A stretch of DNA of 64,000 nt from Deltaproteobacteria bacterium (GTDB lineage: Bacteria; Myxococcota_A; Polyangia; DRWM01; JAAZOP01): positions 1 to 64,000 of the forward strand of contig JACRCX010000047.1 of assembly GCA_016218815.1 (NCBI GenBank), given 5' to 3'. Shown piece after piece: positions 24,349-33,635 of this stretch (positions within the stretch are counted from its first letter, which is position 1; every line of letters starts with the position of its first letter). Position numbers and translations under genes: made by a program. The notes beneath the pieces are model-generated. The model had not been told where the DNA came from. It saw only the letters and a program-made list of their open reading frames with translations, and did not search any database.

Positions 24349-24822
24349 CTACTGGACGATGATCGGCGGGGGCGGGCCCTCGGGCTGCGGGGGCTGGGCG
24401 GGGCCCACGATGGTGGGAGGCGGCGGCCCGGGCTGAACGGGGGGAGGTGGCGGCGGCGGTGTCACGGCCGGGCCGACGATGGTCGGCGGGGGCGGGCCGG
24501 GATGCACGGGCTCCGTCACCACGATGGTGGGGGGCGGCGGACCGTGCGGCGGCGGGTTGGTGACGACGATGGTCGGTGGCGGGGGCGTCGGCTCCGTCAC
24601 CACGATCGTCGGCGGAGGCGGCGGCGGATTGCTCACCACGATCGTCGGGGGCGGCGGCGTCGGCTCCGTCACCACGATCGTGGGAGGCGGTGGCCCTGCG
24701 ACGACGACGGTCGGTGGCGGGGTGGTCACCACGCCGACGCCCGCGTGAACGCGCGCCACGCAGCCGGAGCCCAGGGCCGCGGCCAGGACCAGGAAAAGGA
24801 CCAGGGCGATCGATCTTGTCAT
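24349..24822 (-). CDS. Proline-rich repeat lipoprotein
   Basis: 157 residues. Signal peptide with lipid Cys at 21 (LGSGC) and a strong AAGGAGGT before the ATG at 24822. The mature part is made of about nine PPPPTIVVTEP-type units, low in charge, likely a polyproline-II rod on the outer membrane or crossing the periplasm. No globular domain. Function unknown. Confidence 0.8.
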   Translation of the reverse strand: MTRSIALVLFLVLAAALGSGCVARVHAGVGVVTTPPPTVVVAGPPPPTIVVTEPTPPPPTIVVSNPPPPPPTIVVTEPTPPPPTIVVTNPPPHGPPPPTIVVTEPVHPGPPPPTIVGPAVTPPPPPPPVQPGPPPPTIVGPAQPPQPEGPPPPIIVQ

Positions 24823-24927
24823 TGGCTCGACCTCCTTCCCGGCACGCGCCGGGTCACCGTGGAAGACGTTTGGACGATAGCACCTCCTCCGGGATTGGGC
24901 ACGCGGAAAACCGGGCGCGAAGCCTGG

Positions 24928-24956
24928 TGGGCATCGGTCTCCGGGTGCGGTAGGCT
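24928..24956 (+). promoter_or_regulatory. Candidate leaderless promoter of the CapA-like gene
   Basis: TGGGCA, 17-base spacer, TAGGCT (24951-24956), then 7 bases to the GTG at 24964. No Shine-Dalgarno is present. Confidence 0.4.
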
Positions 24957-24963
24957 CGGCTGC

Positions 24964-26121
24964 GTGAAAGCGGTCATTCTCCGCATCCTGCGCGTCGTGG
25001 GCCTGGGGCTGGCCGGGTTGCTGGCTGCCACCGGGGCGTGGGCCCTGTTCTGGACGCTGTACAACCCCCGCGTGCCGCCGTCGGAGCCCGTGGTGGTGCG
25101 ACGACCGGCGCCGGCCGGGGACATCACGGTCCTCCTGGCGGGCGACTTCGCGCCGACGGATGCGGCGATGCCGTCGCTGCGGGAGCACGGCTACCGGTGG
25201 CCCTACGAGCCGACCTCGGGCATCGTGCGCGCGGCGGACGTCGCCTTCGCGAACCTCGAGGCGCCGGTGACGGAGAGCGACGAGCCGTTCCCGCTGTACA
25301 AGAAGTACATCTACAAGGTGGACCCGATCGCGACGGAGGCGTGGCGGTGGCTGGGCCTGGACGTGGTGAGTCTGGCGAACAACCACGCGGACGACTACCG
25401 CGACCGGGGGGTGCTGGACACGGTCCGGTACCTGGATGCGGCGGGGATCGCGCACGCGGGAGCGGGTGCGGACGAGACGGCGGCGCGGCGCGCGGTGATC
25501 TTCGACGTGGGCGGGACGCGGATCGGGTTCCTGGCGTACCTGGAGGACCGGGTCGTCTACAACCTGTACTTCCGCTCGTACGCGGTGGGCGGGCGGGTGG
25601 GTTGCGCGCGATACGTGCGGGCGGACGTGGAGCAGGACGTGCGGCGGCTGCGCCCGCAGGTGGATGTGCTCATCGTGAGCGTGCACTGGGGCGACAACTA
25701 CGTGGGGGTGACGGCGGACCAGGAGGAGGAGGGGCGCTGGCTGGCGGAGTTGGGGGTGGACGTGATCGCGGGGCACCACGCCCACGACGTGCAGCCGGTC
25801 GAGGTCCGCGGGCGTTCGGTGATCTTCTACTCGCTGGGGAACTACGCCTGGGGGACGCCCGGGTGGCCGCAGCTACGGGTGGGGTTCCTGGCGCGGCTGC
25901 GGATCTCGCCGTGGCGCGGCCGGGACGGCGGCCGGGTGGAGGGAGTGGAGCTGCTGCCGATCGTGACGCAGAACGCGATCGTGCACTTCCGCCCGCGACC
26001 GCTGCGGCCGAGCGAGCTGGAGTGGCTGGATCCGTTCCTGGCGGGGTCGCGGGCACGCGGGACGGAGCTGACCCTGGACGGCACGACGATCCGGGTGGAG
26101 CTGCCGGGCGGCGGGGGCTAG
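24964..26121 (+). CDS. CapA/PgsA-family metallophosphoesterase-like protein
   Basis: 385 residues with an N-terminal membrane anchor (about 8-28) followed by a CapA-type domain: LLAGDFAPTD, ADVAFANLEAPVT near 94, LANNHADDYRDRG, VSVHWGDNY and IAGHHAHDVQPVEV, the expected metal-site pattern. Members are linked to poly-gamma-glutamate or capsule assembly, though many are of unknown substrate. No pgsB/C-like genes are nearby, so polyglutamate synthesis should not be assumed. The stop overlaps the convergent neighbour's stop in CTAG (26118-26121). Confidence 0.85.
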   Translation: MKAVILRILRVVGLGLAGLLAATGAWALFWTLYNPRVPPSEPVVVRRPAPAGDITVLLAGDFAPTDAAMPSLREHGYRWPYEPTSGIVRAADVAFANLEAPVTESDEPFPLYKKYIYKVDPIATEAWRWLGLDVVSLANNHADDYRDRGVLDTVRYLDAAGIAHAGAGADETAARRAVIFDVGGTRIGFLAYLEDRVVYNLYFRSYAVGGRVGCARYVRADVEQDVRRLRPQVDVLIVSVHWGDNYVGVTADQEEEGRWLAELGVDVIAGHHAHDVQPVEVRGRSVIFYSLGNYAWGTPGWPQLRVGFLARLRISPWRGRDGGRVEGVELLPIVTQNAIVHFRPRPLRPSELEWLDPFLAGSRARGTELTLDGTTIRVELPGGGG

Positions 26122-26561
26122 GGAACGAAGTCCTGGGTCCCGAGGAAGTTGTCGCCCGGGGCGAGGGAGGCGGACTGCCAGGGGGTCCACGCCTGGACGG
26201 CGCCGGCGGCATCGACGAGGGTCCAGCCGAGGTAGAGCTCGACCGCGCCGAAGCGGAAGCCGGTCGAGGCGGTGCCGTCGGCGCAATCCCAGGTCCAGGA
26301 GGCGTCGCGGACGCCGCAGCTCTCGCCTTCCAGAGTGCAGGTCGGCAAGCCCTCCGCGATCCACATGTGGACGCTCGTCCCGTGGGCGGCCGCGCAGGCG
26401 GTCGCGGGGTCCTCTCCGTTCACGGTCCAGCCGAAGGTGATGCCGGACGCGCCGCCCTGCCACCATTCGGTGTCGACGCAACCGGCGCACGTCAGCGCGA
26501 GGAGAGCGGCGAGGGACTGCGGCCTGAAGGCCCCGACAAGACCACGAAGCCCGCGAAGCAT
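26118..26561 (-). CDS. Small lipoprotein
   Basis: 147 residues with lipid Cys near 28 (TCAGC) and an unusually basic n-region. The mature domain is beta-rich with paired Cys (PTCTLEGESCGVRD, WTWDCADG) and LYLGWTLVDAAGAVQAW. No family recognised. The n-region LRGLRGLVGAF may again be repeat-derived. Start at 26561 has no clear ribosome site. Confidence 0.65.
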   Translation of the reverse strand: MLRGLRGLVGAFRPQSLAALLALTCAGCVDTEWWQGGASGITFGWTVNGEDPATACAAAHGTSVHMWIAEGLPTCTLEGESCGVRDASWTWDCADGTASTGFRFGAVELYLGWTLVDAAGAVQAWTPWQSASLAPGDNFLGTQDFVP

Positions 26562-26619
26562 GTCGCCAAGGTTGGGGGAGGGATGACGATCTGTCAAGGG
26601 ACGGACGGGGGCTTCGGAA

Positions 26620-26677
26620 CCGCGGGCTTCAGCCCGCGGCTGGCCCGACCAGCCCAGCCGCGCCTTGGAAGGCGCGG
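26620..26677. repeat. Two tandem GC-rich hairpins
   Basis: CCGCGGGC-TTCA-GCCCGCGG (26620-26639) and CCGCGCCTT-GG-AAGGCGCGG (26658-26677), separated by CTGGCCCGACCAGCCCAG. Similar paired palindromes are seen as dispersed extragenic elements in many environmental bacteria. Lies between the small lipoprotein gene and tolQ. Confidence 0.75.
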
Positions 26678-26771
26678 TTCGGTTCCGCGCGGAGGGCTGG
26701 CGGTTGAAAAGTTGACACGTGTTCAGGGGTCCTGCCAGATCCGGGACCGGGGGGAAAGCGAGGTTGCGCGC

Positions 26772-27572
26772 ATGTGGCAGGGAGTGGTTCCGGTGGCGAC
26801 GGGCGGGGCCGCGGCGGCGCACGCGGGGTTGGCGGCGTCGCCGGCGGTGGGGCACGCCGCCGCGGTGGCGGGGCCGAAGGCGGCGGCAGCGAGCCAGGTG
26901 TTGAGCCCGTGGGAGTTGATCCTGAACGCCGGGCCGGTCGTGTCGTTCGTGCTGTACCTGCTGCTGGCGGCGTCGGTCCTGTGCTGGGCCATCATCGTGG
27001 CCAAGGCGATCGCGCTGGTGATGGCGCGCCTCCGCTCGCGGGGGTTCTTGAAGGCAATCGTCGACGCGGCGGACGACGAACGCGGGGCGGAGCTCGCGAT
27101 GCGGGCGGGCACGGCGAGCCCCCATGCGCGGATCTGGCTCGCGGCGCGGAGAGAGACCGAGCTGCGGCCGGCCGAAGCGAAGGACCAGGAGGGGCCGACG
27201 AAGCGGCTGGAGCGAACGCTGGCCAAGGCCGTGGACGTGGAGGTCACGCGGATGGAAGGGTGGCTGGGCCTGCTGGCGACCGTGGGCTCGGCCGCACCGT
27301 TCGTGGGTCTGTTCGGCACCGTCTGGGGGATCATGACCTCGTTCATGGACATCGGCGCGCAGGAGTCGGCGACGCTCGCAGTCGTCGCGCCGGGCATCGC
27401 CGAGGCGCTGATCGCGACGGCGGTGGGGCTGATCGCGGCAATCCCGTCGGTCATCGCCTACAACGCGTTCGTGCGGCGCATCCGGGTCTGGAACGAGGAT
27501 CTGGCCGCGTACGCGGCGGAGCTGGTGAACCAGGAGGATGCGAAGGCGACGGTCGGGAGTCATGAGTCATGA
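26772..27572 (+). CDS. tolQ: TolQ/ExbB-type proton channel subunit
   Basis: 266 residues. An Ala-rich N-terminus precedes a first membrane helix (about 55-85), a cytoplasmic region, and two further helices. The conserved block TVGSAAPFVGLFGTVWGIM leads into SFMDIGAQESATLAVVAPGIAEALIATAVGL, typical of the family. With TolR it forms the proton-driven motor for outer membrane constriction. The called name rests on tolR, a tolA-like gene and tolB following in order. A TTGACA at 26712 may be a -35, but no good -10 follows. Confidence 0.93.
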   Translation: MWQGVVPVATGGAAAAHAGLAASPAVGHAAAVAGPKAAAASQVLSPWELILNAGPVVSFVLYLLLAASVLCWAIIVAKAIALVMARLRSRGFLKAIVDAADDERGAELAMRAGTASPHARIWLAARRETELRPAEAKDQEGPTKRLERTLAKAVDVEVTRMEGWLGLLATVGSAAPFVGLFGTVWGIMTSFMDIGAQESATLAVVAPGIAEALIATAVGLIAAIPSVIAYNAFVRRIRVWNEDLAAYAAELVNQEDAKATVGSHES

Positions 27573-27583
27573 GTCGTGACTCC
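27555..27583 (+). repeat. GAGTCATGAGTCATGAGTCG repeat at the tolQ 3' end
   Basis: Tandem GAGTCAT units overlap the last codons and stop of tolQ and run into the spacer before tolR. Confidence 0.45.
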
Positions 27584-27651
27584 ACGATGGAGAGTCGGTG
27601 GCGGACGGCCGGAGCGGTCCGGCGATTCGTGCGGGAGAGCTGAGCGGCGCG

Positions 27652-28155
<504 letters not shown>

Positions 28156-28166
28156 GCTAGAATAGG

Positions 28167-28250
28167 CGAGTGCGGTGGAGCGTTGGAGGTGTGGTGCGGT
28201 GGAGGGGGGAGCGGTAGAGCGGCGGAGCGGTAGAGCGGTGGAGCGGAAGG
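28167..28250 (+). repeat. GGTGGAGCGG/GGTAGAGCGG repeat cluster
   Basis: About eight degenerate units such as GGAGCGGTAGAGCGGCGG fill the whole spacer between tolR and the tolA-like gene. Confidence 0.65.
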
Positions 28251-28254
28251 GACG

Positions 28255-29124
28255 ATGACGAAATCGGCGCCGGTGGCGGCGAGCGTGGTGGAGGCGCAAC
28301 GGCGGCCGTACGGGATCTCGTCGGCCGGAATGGCGCTGTCCGCCGCGCTGCACGCGGTGCTGATCGCGGTGGCGATCACGGCCGCGCACCGGGCGGTGAT
28401 GGAGAAGGAGGAGGAGCGGCGGCGGCAGGAGGAGCTCCAGCCTCCCACGCCCGAGCCGTTCTCGTGGGTGCCGGCGCGACTCTTGAAGCTGGGTAACGAG
28501 GAGAAGGTGACGGCGATGCCGCAGCGCGAGGTCCCGGCGTTGCCGACGGCGCCGCCGGAGCCCGAGGTGGCGCCCCAACTCGCGCCGGATCCCGACTCGA
28601 CCACCCCCGGGCCGCGGCGTATCCGCTCCAGCCCGATGGATCTGGACCCGCGTCACATCGAGCACCGGCCTCGCCGGGCGGCGCCCGACGAGGACGTCAA
28701 CCTCATCTGGGACCGGCTGCGCCAGGACTTCCCGGAGCGGGGCGGCTTCAGCCACGTCCAGGGCTTCCCCGACGGCGATCCGAACGGGACGGAGCTGGAC
28801 CGGTCGCGCGCGAGTCCGGGCGACTGGTACCGGCGGGAACTGGAGGAGTTCTTCCAGGACCGCTGGGTCATTCCGAACATGATTTCGCAGCGCGAGCTGG
28901 CGCGCCTGTTCTGCAAGGTGCGACTGGCGGTGGATGCGACGTTCCGCATCGTCGACTTCGAGATCACGGCGAGGTCGGGCAACGCCCGGTTCGACGCTTC
29001 GGTGGAGGAGGTGTTGCGCCGGCTGAAGCTGGATCGCACCCCGCTGCCGGCGATTCCCTCCGCGATCCGCGACTATGCGGTCGCGAACGGGTTTCAGATG
29101 ACCTGGAGAGATCACTCGCAATGA
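28255..29124 (+). CDS. tolA: TonB/TolA-like energy transducer
   Basis: 289 residues. One membrane helix (about 26-46, ALSAALHAVLIAVAI), a Glu/Arg segment, a Pro-rich periplasmic spacer (PPTPEPFS, PPEPEVAP), and a C-terminal domain with ELARLFCKVRLAVDATFRIV and SVEEVLRRLKLDRTPLP, like TolA/TonB C-termini. It would carry motor force from TolQR to the outer membrane. Position between tolR and tolB favours TolA. GGAAGGGA before the ATG; its stop overlaps tolB (ATGA). Confidence 0.85.
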   Translation: MTKSAPVAASVVEAQRRPYGISSAGMALSAALHAVLIAVAITAAHRAVMEKEEERRRQEELQPPTPEPFSWVPARLLKLGNEEKVTAMPQREVPALPTAPPEPEVAPQLAPDPDSTTPGPRRIRSSPMDLDPRHIEHRPRRAAPDEDVNLIWDRLRQDFPERGGFSHVQGFPDGDPNGTELDRSRASPGDWYRRELEEFFQDRWVIPNMISQRELARLFCKVRLAVDATFRIVDFEITARSGNARFDASVEEVLRRLKLDRTPLPAIPSAIRDYAVANGFQMTWRDHSQ

Positions 29125-30542
29125 CCCCACAGCACTCCTCTCGCCCGGAGTTCCCGCCCCTCGCCGTTCGTCCGGCGTCGCGCGACCGCTCGGCCGCTCG
29201 GCCGCTCGGCCGCTCGGCCCTGCTCCTTGCGCTGCTCGCCGCCGCGCTGATCGCCCCGGCGTTCGTGCTGGGGCAGTCGGACGAGGAGCCGGCGCAGGAG
29301 GGGGAGGCGGGGACGGAGGAGCCGGCGGAGGTGCCGCTGCCGCAGCTCACGGAGGGGCCGACGGGTCCGCTGGAGCTGGAGATCTACGGGCCGACGCGCG
29401 AGCTGTACCGCATCTCGGTGCCGCCCTTGGGGGGGCACGCGACGGCGGCCCAGGAAGCGCGCGACGTGGCGAAGAACGACCTGCGGCTCTCCAGCCTGTT
29501 CCGCCTCGTCGACGGCACCGCGGGCGTCGGCGACCCCGACGACCTCGGGATCGACCCCACGCTGTGGATGGACGCCGGGGCGCAGGGCGTGATCAAGGGC
29601 ACGGTCGAGCTGAACGGCAGCGACATGACGATGACGCTGCGGCTGTTCGAGATGGTGCGGGGCGACAGCGCGGTGCTCGAACGCACCTACGACGGCTCGC
29701 GCAGCGCGATCCGCTCGGACGTCCACGACTTCATCAACGAGGTGCTGCTGTACTTCACGGGCATCCGCGGCATCTTCGGCAGCCGCATCCTCTTCGCCCG
29801 GCCGACGAGCCGGGACAACAAGGACATCTTTTCGGTCGGGATGGACGGGCACGGGATGAAGCAGTGGACCCGCGATCAGGGCAAGTGCATCATCCCCAAC
29901 TGGGGCCCGCCGGGCACGGTGCTGTACACCGCCTTCGAGGGCGACTGGGCCAAGCTGTACCGCTCGGATCGGACGGAGCCGCTCCTGTCGGAGCCCGGGC
30001 TGAACATGGGCGCGTCGGTCCAGGGAGACAAGATGGCGGTCGTGCTCACCCGCGACGGCAACGCGGAAATATACCTGGCGACGGTGGAGGGGGAGCTGCT
30101 GGCGCGGCTGACGTTCAACGACACGATCGACGTCTCGCCGATCTGGGCGCCGGGGGGCGGGCGGATCGCGTTCGTCTCCGACCGCGACGGGACGCCGCAG
30201 ATCTACGTGATGAACGCGGACGGCTCGGGCCAGTCCCGGGTGACGTTCCGCGGGAGCTACAACCAGACGCCGTCGTGGTGCGGGCACTGCGACTCCCCGA
30301 CGCTGACCTTCGCCGGGCGCGACGGGGGCACGTTCGACGTCTTCACCGTCGGCGTCGGGACGGGGACGATGCGGCGGCTGACGCAGTTCCAGGGCTCGAA
30401 CGCGGACCCGACGTGGAGCCCCGACGGCCGGCTGATCGGGTTCTACTCCAGCCGCGGCGGGATCTACCTCATGAACACCGAGGGCCTGAACCAGAACCGC
30501 GTGCTCGGCGGGTTCGCCGAGACGCTGCGCTGGGCGATGTAG
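29121..30542 (+). CDS. tolB: Tol-Pal system beta-propeller protein TolB
   Basis: 473 residues. An unusually long n-region encoded by repeated GCTCGGCC units (29187-29219) precedes the hydrophobic signal segment. Then the TolB N-terminal domain (RDVAKNDLRLSSLFRLVDG) and a propeller with repeats such as PIWAPGGGRIAFVSDRDG and PTWSPDGRLIGFYSSRGG. The periplasmic propeller links TolA, Pal and peptidoglycan. No pal gene follows: the next gene is convergent pyrB, 4 bases away. Confidence 0.92.
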   Translation: MTPQHSSRPEFPPLAVRPASRDRSAARPLGRSALLLALLAAALIAPAFVLGQSDEEPAQEGEAGTEEPAEVPLPQLTEGPTGPLELEIYGPTRELYRISVPPLGGHATAAQEARDVAKNDLRLSSLFRLVDGTAGVGDPDDLGIDPTLWMDAGAQGVIKGTVELNGSDMTMTLRLFEMVRGDSAVLERTYDGSRSAIRSDVHDFINEVLLYFTGIRGIFGSRILFARPTSRDNKDIFSVGMDGHGMKQWTRDQGKCIIPNWGPPGTVLYTAFEGDWAKLYRSDRTEPLLSEPGLNMGASVQGDKMAVVLTRDGNAEIYLATVEGELLARLTFNDTIDVSPIWAPGGGRIAFVSDRDGTPQIYVMNADGSGQSRVTFRGSYNQTPSWCGHCDSPTLTFAGRDGGTFDVFTVGVGTGTMRRLTQFQGSNADPTWSPDGRLIGFYSSRGGIYLMNTEGLNQNRVLGGFAETLRWAM

Positions 30543-30546
30543 GGGG

Positions 30547-31536
30547 TCACTCGGCGGGGAGCTCGCTGGTGCCCGAGAGCAGGTACAGCACGGCCATGCG
30601 GACGGCGACGCCGTTCTCGACCTGGTCGAGGATGACGGAGCGGTCGCCATCGGCGACGTCGGGGGCGATCTCGAGGCCGCGGTTCATGGGACCGGGGTGC
30701 ATGACGATGGCGTCGCGCTTGGCGTGACGCAGGACCTCGCGGGTGAGACCGAACTGCCGCGCGTACTCGCGGTCGCTGGGGTACATGTCGGCGCCCATCC
30801 GCTCCTTCTGGATGCGCAGCATCATGACGACGTCGGCACCCTCGACGGCCTCGGCGATCGAGCGGCAGACGCGGACGCCCAGGGCCTCCTCGGCGCCGCG
30901 AGGCATCATCGTGCCCGGCCCCGCGACGCGGACGCGCGAGCCGAAGAGGCGCAGCAGATGGGCGTCGGAGCGGGCGACGCGGCTGTGGGCGATGTCGCCG
31001 CAGATGGCGACGTCGAGGTTGTCCAGGCGGCCCTTGGCACGGCGGATGGTGATGGCGTCCAGGAGCGCCTGGGTCGGGTGTTCGTGATTGCCGTCGCCGG
31101 CGTTGATGACGTTGCTCTGCAGGTGGCGGGCGAGGAAGTGGGGGGCGCCGGAGCACCAGTGGCGCAGGACCACCATGTCGGGCCGCATGGCCTCGATGTT
31201 GCGCATGGTGTCCAGGAGCGTCTCGCCCTTGGCCATGGCGGAGCCGGAGACCTGGATGTTGACCGAATCGGCGGAGAGCCGCTTCTCCGCGACCTCGAAG
31301 CTGAGCCGCGTGCGGGTGGAGTTCTCGAAGAAGGCGTTGACGACCATGCGTCCGCGGAGGGTCTGGACCTTCTTGATCCGGCGGTCGGAGATGCCGCGCA
31401 TGGCCTCGGCGGTGTCGAGGATCGTCTCCACGTGGCGGCGAGAGAGGCCTTCGATCCCGAGCAGGTGCTTGTGGGGGAAGGGGGGACGCTCGCGCTCGTC
31501 GCCCCGCGTCTCCGTCGTCCTGGGCTCGGCCTGCAT
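30547..31536 (-). CDS. pyrB: Aspartate carbamoyltransferase catalytic subunit
   Basis: 329 residues. Converts carbamoyl phosphate and aspartate to carbamoyl-aspartate in pyrimidine synthesis. Seen: carbamoyl-phosphate motif [13 protein letters not shown] near 69, [26 protein letters not shown] and MHPGPMNRG. Start at 31536 follows GGGGAG and lies one base after the pyrR stop, so the two are coupled. No pyrC or regulatory pyrI lies alongside. Confidence 0.97.
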   Translation of the reverse strand: MQAEPRTTETRGDERERPPFPHKHLLGIEGLSRRHVETILDTAEAMRGISDRRIKKVQTLRGRMVVNAFFENSTRTRLSFEVAEKRLSADSVNIQVSGSAMAKGETLLDTMRNIEAMRPDMVVLRHWCSGAPHFLARHLQSNVINAGDGNHEHPTQALLDAITIRRAKGRLDNLDVAICGDIAHSRVARSDAHLLRLFGSRVRVAGPGTMMPRGAEEALGVRVCRSIAEAVEGADVVMMLRIQKERMGADMYPSDREYARQFGLTREVLRHAKRDAIVMHPGPMNRGLEIAPDVADGDRSVILDQVENGVAVRMAVLYLLSGTSELPAE

Positions 31537-31537
31537 G

Positions 31538-32092
31538 CTACCGCTCCCCGGGGGCGCGCAGCACGACGCGCTCCTCGCCGTCGCGCGCGTCGATGCGCAC
31601 GCGCACGCTTTCGTCGGCCCTGGTCTGCACGACGCGGCCGACGTAGTCCGCGGCGATGGGGAGCTCGCGATGCCCGCGATCCACGAGCACGGCGAGCTGG
31701 ATCGAGCGCGGGCGGCCGAAGTCCATGAGGGCATCGATCGCGGCGCGGACGGTCCGACCGGTGTACAGCACGTCGTCGACCAGGACGATCGCCTTCCCTT
31801 CGACGTCGAACGGCATCGTCGTCGGCCGGACCTCCGGCAATCCGCGGCTGGGCGCGTCGTCGCGGTAGAGCGTGATGTCCAGCTCGCCCAGCGGCGGCGC
31901 GGTGCCTTCGTCCTTCTCGAGGATGTCGCGGAGGCGCTTCGCGATGTCGACACCGCGTGTGCGGATGCCGACGAGCGCGACGCCTTCCAGGCCGCTGTTG
32001 CGCTCGATGACCTCCTGCGCGATGCGCCGCAGCACGCGGACGATCGCCCGCCGGTCCATCACCACCTGCTTGTCCACGTAGGGGTTCGACAC
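31538..32092 (-). CDS. pyrR: PyrR bifunctional regulator / uracil phosphoribosyltransferase
   Basis: 184 residues from GTG 32092. Seen: [21 protein letters not shown], and the PRPP site [16 protein letters not shown]. In Firmicutes PyrR binds mRNA to attenuate pyr operons; in other phyla this role is often unproven. The start was chosen because a TTGACG/TAGCAC promoter ends 8 bases upstream and no ribosome site exists. GTG at 32077 or TTG at 32110 are alternatives. No anti-terminator structure can fit before pyrR if the mRNA is leaderless. Confidence 0.95.
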   Translation of the reverse strand: MSNPYVDKQVVMDRRAIVRVLRRIAQEVIERNSGLEGVALVGIRTRGVDIAKRLRDILEKDEGTAPPLGELDITLYRDDAPSRGLPEVRPTTMPFDVEGKAIVLVDDVLYTGRTVRAAIDALMDFGRPRSIQLAVLVDRGHRELPIAADYVGRVVQTRADESVRVRIDARDGEERVVLRAPGER

Positions 32093-32100
32093 GAAGGGCT

Positions 32101-32129
32101 GTGCTAGCAACTGGGCGGTGCGGCGTCAA
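32101..32129 (-). promoter_or_regulatory. Candidate leaderless promoter of pyrR-pyrB
   Basis: Minus strand: TTGACG (32129-32124, 5 of 6 to consensus), 17-base spacer, TAGCAC (32106-32101), then 8 bases to GTG 32092. Confidence 0.45.
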
Positions 32130-32144
32130 GGCCGGCGGAGGGGA

Positions 32145-32177
32145 GTTCGCGCAAAGGACGCCAAGAAGCTCAAGGCG
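32145..32177 (+). repeat. CGCAAAG repeat overlapping a gene end
   Basis: GTTCGCGCAAAGGACGCCAA then GAAGCTCAAGGCG. The minus-strand stop of the neighbouring lipoprotein gene (32170) lies within it. Confidence 0.75.
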
Positions 32178-33462
32178 GTGCGAAGAGGCCGGCCTTCAGG
32201 ATGGAGGGGGCGGAGGCGCCGGCCCACTTCTCAATCCAGGCGACGGCGACCCGGGCGCCTACGGCCGCGACCGCCACGTGCGTCACCTCGCCCGGGACCT
32301 CGGGCGACCAGCCTTCCTCGAGCGTGCCGTCGGCGTGGAGGAGGTCGATGCGCAGCGCGCCGCCCGCGGCCGCGACGTAGGCCACGACGTAGTTGCCCTG
32401 GAACGGGGCGATCGCGGCCTGGCGATCGAAGCGGGCCTCGAGCGGGGTGACGAGCGGGTCGGCGCCGAACTCGAGGTCATCGTCGTACGGCCCGAGGTGG
32501 AGGAACCACGACTGGAGACCGTCGACCTCGCCGGCCCAGGCGGCCAGGTAGTCCCCGCCGCTGTTGGCCAGGACGCCCTGCGCGGAGGCGCACTCGCACA
32601 CCCCGTCGCGGCGGACGACGGTCCACCCGCGTTCGCGGCCGCCGCCGGGGCCGAGCATGTCGACGATCACGCCGTCGTCGTCGGTGTAGCGCAGCGCCAT
32701 GTAGCCCGAGCCGTCCGGACGCGCGGCGAGGGACGAGACGCGCAGGACGTCGCCCAGGGGTACGCTTCCCGTGGCGGCGCCGGCGGGGCCGACGATGATG
32801 ATCCGCGCGGCGGGGAAGGTGCGGGCGGTGCAGGCATTTCCCTCGACCGCCATGACGACGGCGTTGCCGGACAGCGATGCGGTGTGCATCGCGATCGGGT
32901 CATCGAGCGTGTCGACCTCGGCGATCGCCGCGGTGATGCGACCTGCCGTGTCGAGCATGCGGCGGTGGAGCGTGACCTCGCAGCCCGCGCCGCGCTGCAT
33001 GGTGAAGTACGCGAGCTGCCGCAGGGCGGTGTGCGGCTCGAGGCCGACCGGCTCGTGGCCGGTCTCGGGGAGGTGGGTCGCGGCGGTAGCCAGGGCGCCT
33101 TCGCCGTCGAGCACGGCAAAGCCGGGCTCGCCCCAGGCTCCGCCCTCGGTGTCGCGCTCGCCCCAGATCACGGCGGCGGTGCCGGTGAGGGTGGTCATCA
33201 GAACGGGACCGAGCACGCGGTCCGGGCTGACCTCCACCTCGACGGGAGGGGTGACGGGCACGAGCGCTCCGGTGGGGACGTCGAGCTCCTCGGCGCCGGC
33301 GTCCTCGCGACGGACGTCCGGGGTCGAGTCGCCTTCGGTCGGGGCGCACGAGAGGAGGGGGAGGAAGGCGCATAGGCGGAGGGAAAAAGAAACCACCGAT
33401 GGACACCGATGAACACCGATGGAGGGAGGGAAAGAACGGACCGGACGACGTCGGCAGCTCAT
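32170..33462 (-). CDS. Lipoprotein, beta-rich
   Basis: 430 residues. The ATG at 33462 is supported by GAGGTG 6 bases upstream. Residues about 13-24 (PSIGVHRCPSVV) are encoded by an ACCGATGAACACC interspersed repeat, followed by a hydrophobic stretch and lipid Cys at 39 (PLLSC). The mature part is beta-rich with repeated strand motifs (AAVIWGERD, YMALRYTDDDGV, YLAAWAGEVDG, YVVAYVAAAGG), probably a propeller. The stop also falls in a repeat, so the gene is bounded by repeats at both ends. Function unknown. Confidence 0.75.
   Translation of the reverse strand: MSCRRRPVRSFPPSIGVHRCPSVVSFSLRLCAFLPLLSCAPTEGDSTPDVRREDAGAEELDVPTGALVPVTPPVEVEVSPDRVLGPVLMTTLTGTAAVIWGERDTEGGAWGEPGFAVLDGEGALATAATHLPETGHEPVGLEPHTALRQLAYFTMQRGAGCEVTLHRRMLDTAGRITAAIAEVDTLDDPIAMHTASLSGNAVVMAVEGNACTARTFPAARIIIVGPAGAATGSVPLGDVLRVSSLAARPDGSGYMALRYTDDDGVIVDMLGPGGGRERGWTVVRRDGVCECASAQGVLANSGGDYLAAWAGEVDGLQSWFLHLGPYDDDLEFGADPLVTPLEARFDRQAAIAPFQGNYVVAYVAAAGGALRIDLLHADGTLEEGWSPEVPGEVTHVAVAAVGARVAVAWIEKWAGASAPSILKAGLFAPP
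33391..33426 (+). repeat. ACCGATG(A/G)ACACCGATG repeat inside a signal-peptide region
   Basis: GAAACCACCGATGGACACCG followed by ATGAACACCGATGG. Encodes part of the signal peptide of the minus-strand lipoprotein. Confidence 0.75.
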
Positions 33463-33523
33463 GATGCACCTCGTGGGGGCATTGTAGCCGGTTGCGGCCG
33501 CGAACGCTTGGTCAGAGGGACCT

Positions 33524-33566
33524 TCTTGGTTCTTGGTTGTCGGTTGTTGGTCGTTGGTCCGGACGT
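33524..33566 (+). repeat. TTCTTGGTTGTTGG-type repeat
   Basis: Several TTCTTGG/TTGTTGG/TCGTTGG units ending in TCCGGA, between divergent lipoprotein genes. Confidence 0.65.
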
Positions 33567-33635
33567 GCGGGGGGCCGGTGGGTGAGGCGAGAGAAGCGTG
33601 GTAGCCTGAGGGTGGTAGGGGGGGAGGAGGCGCGG

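Noticed and set aside
23911..24960. Plus-strand Gly/Arg-rich frame running into the CapA-like gene
   Set aside because: Antisense of the Pro-rich lipoprotein and the 711-residue lipoprotein; the true CapA start is the GTG at 24964.
24964..26121. Poly-gamma-glutamate synthesis operon
   Set aside because: Only a CapA/PgsA-like gene is present; no PgsB or PgsC partners nearby.
32077..32110. TTG 32110 or GTG 32077 as pyrR start
   Set aside because: TTG 32110 has no ribosome site and lies upstream of the predicted transcription start. GTG 32077 fits family length but GTG 32092 matches the leaderless promoter spacing; not fully excluded.
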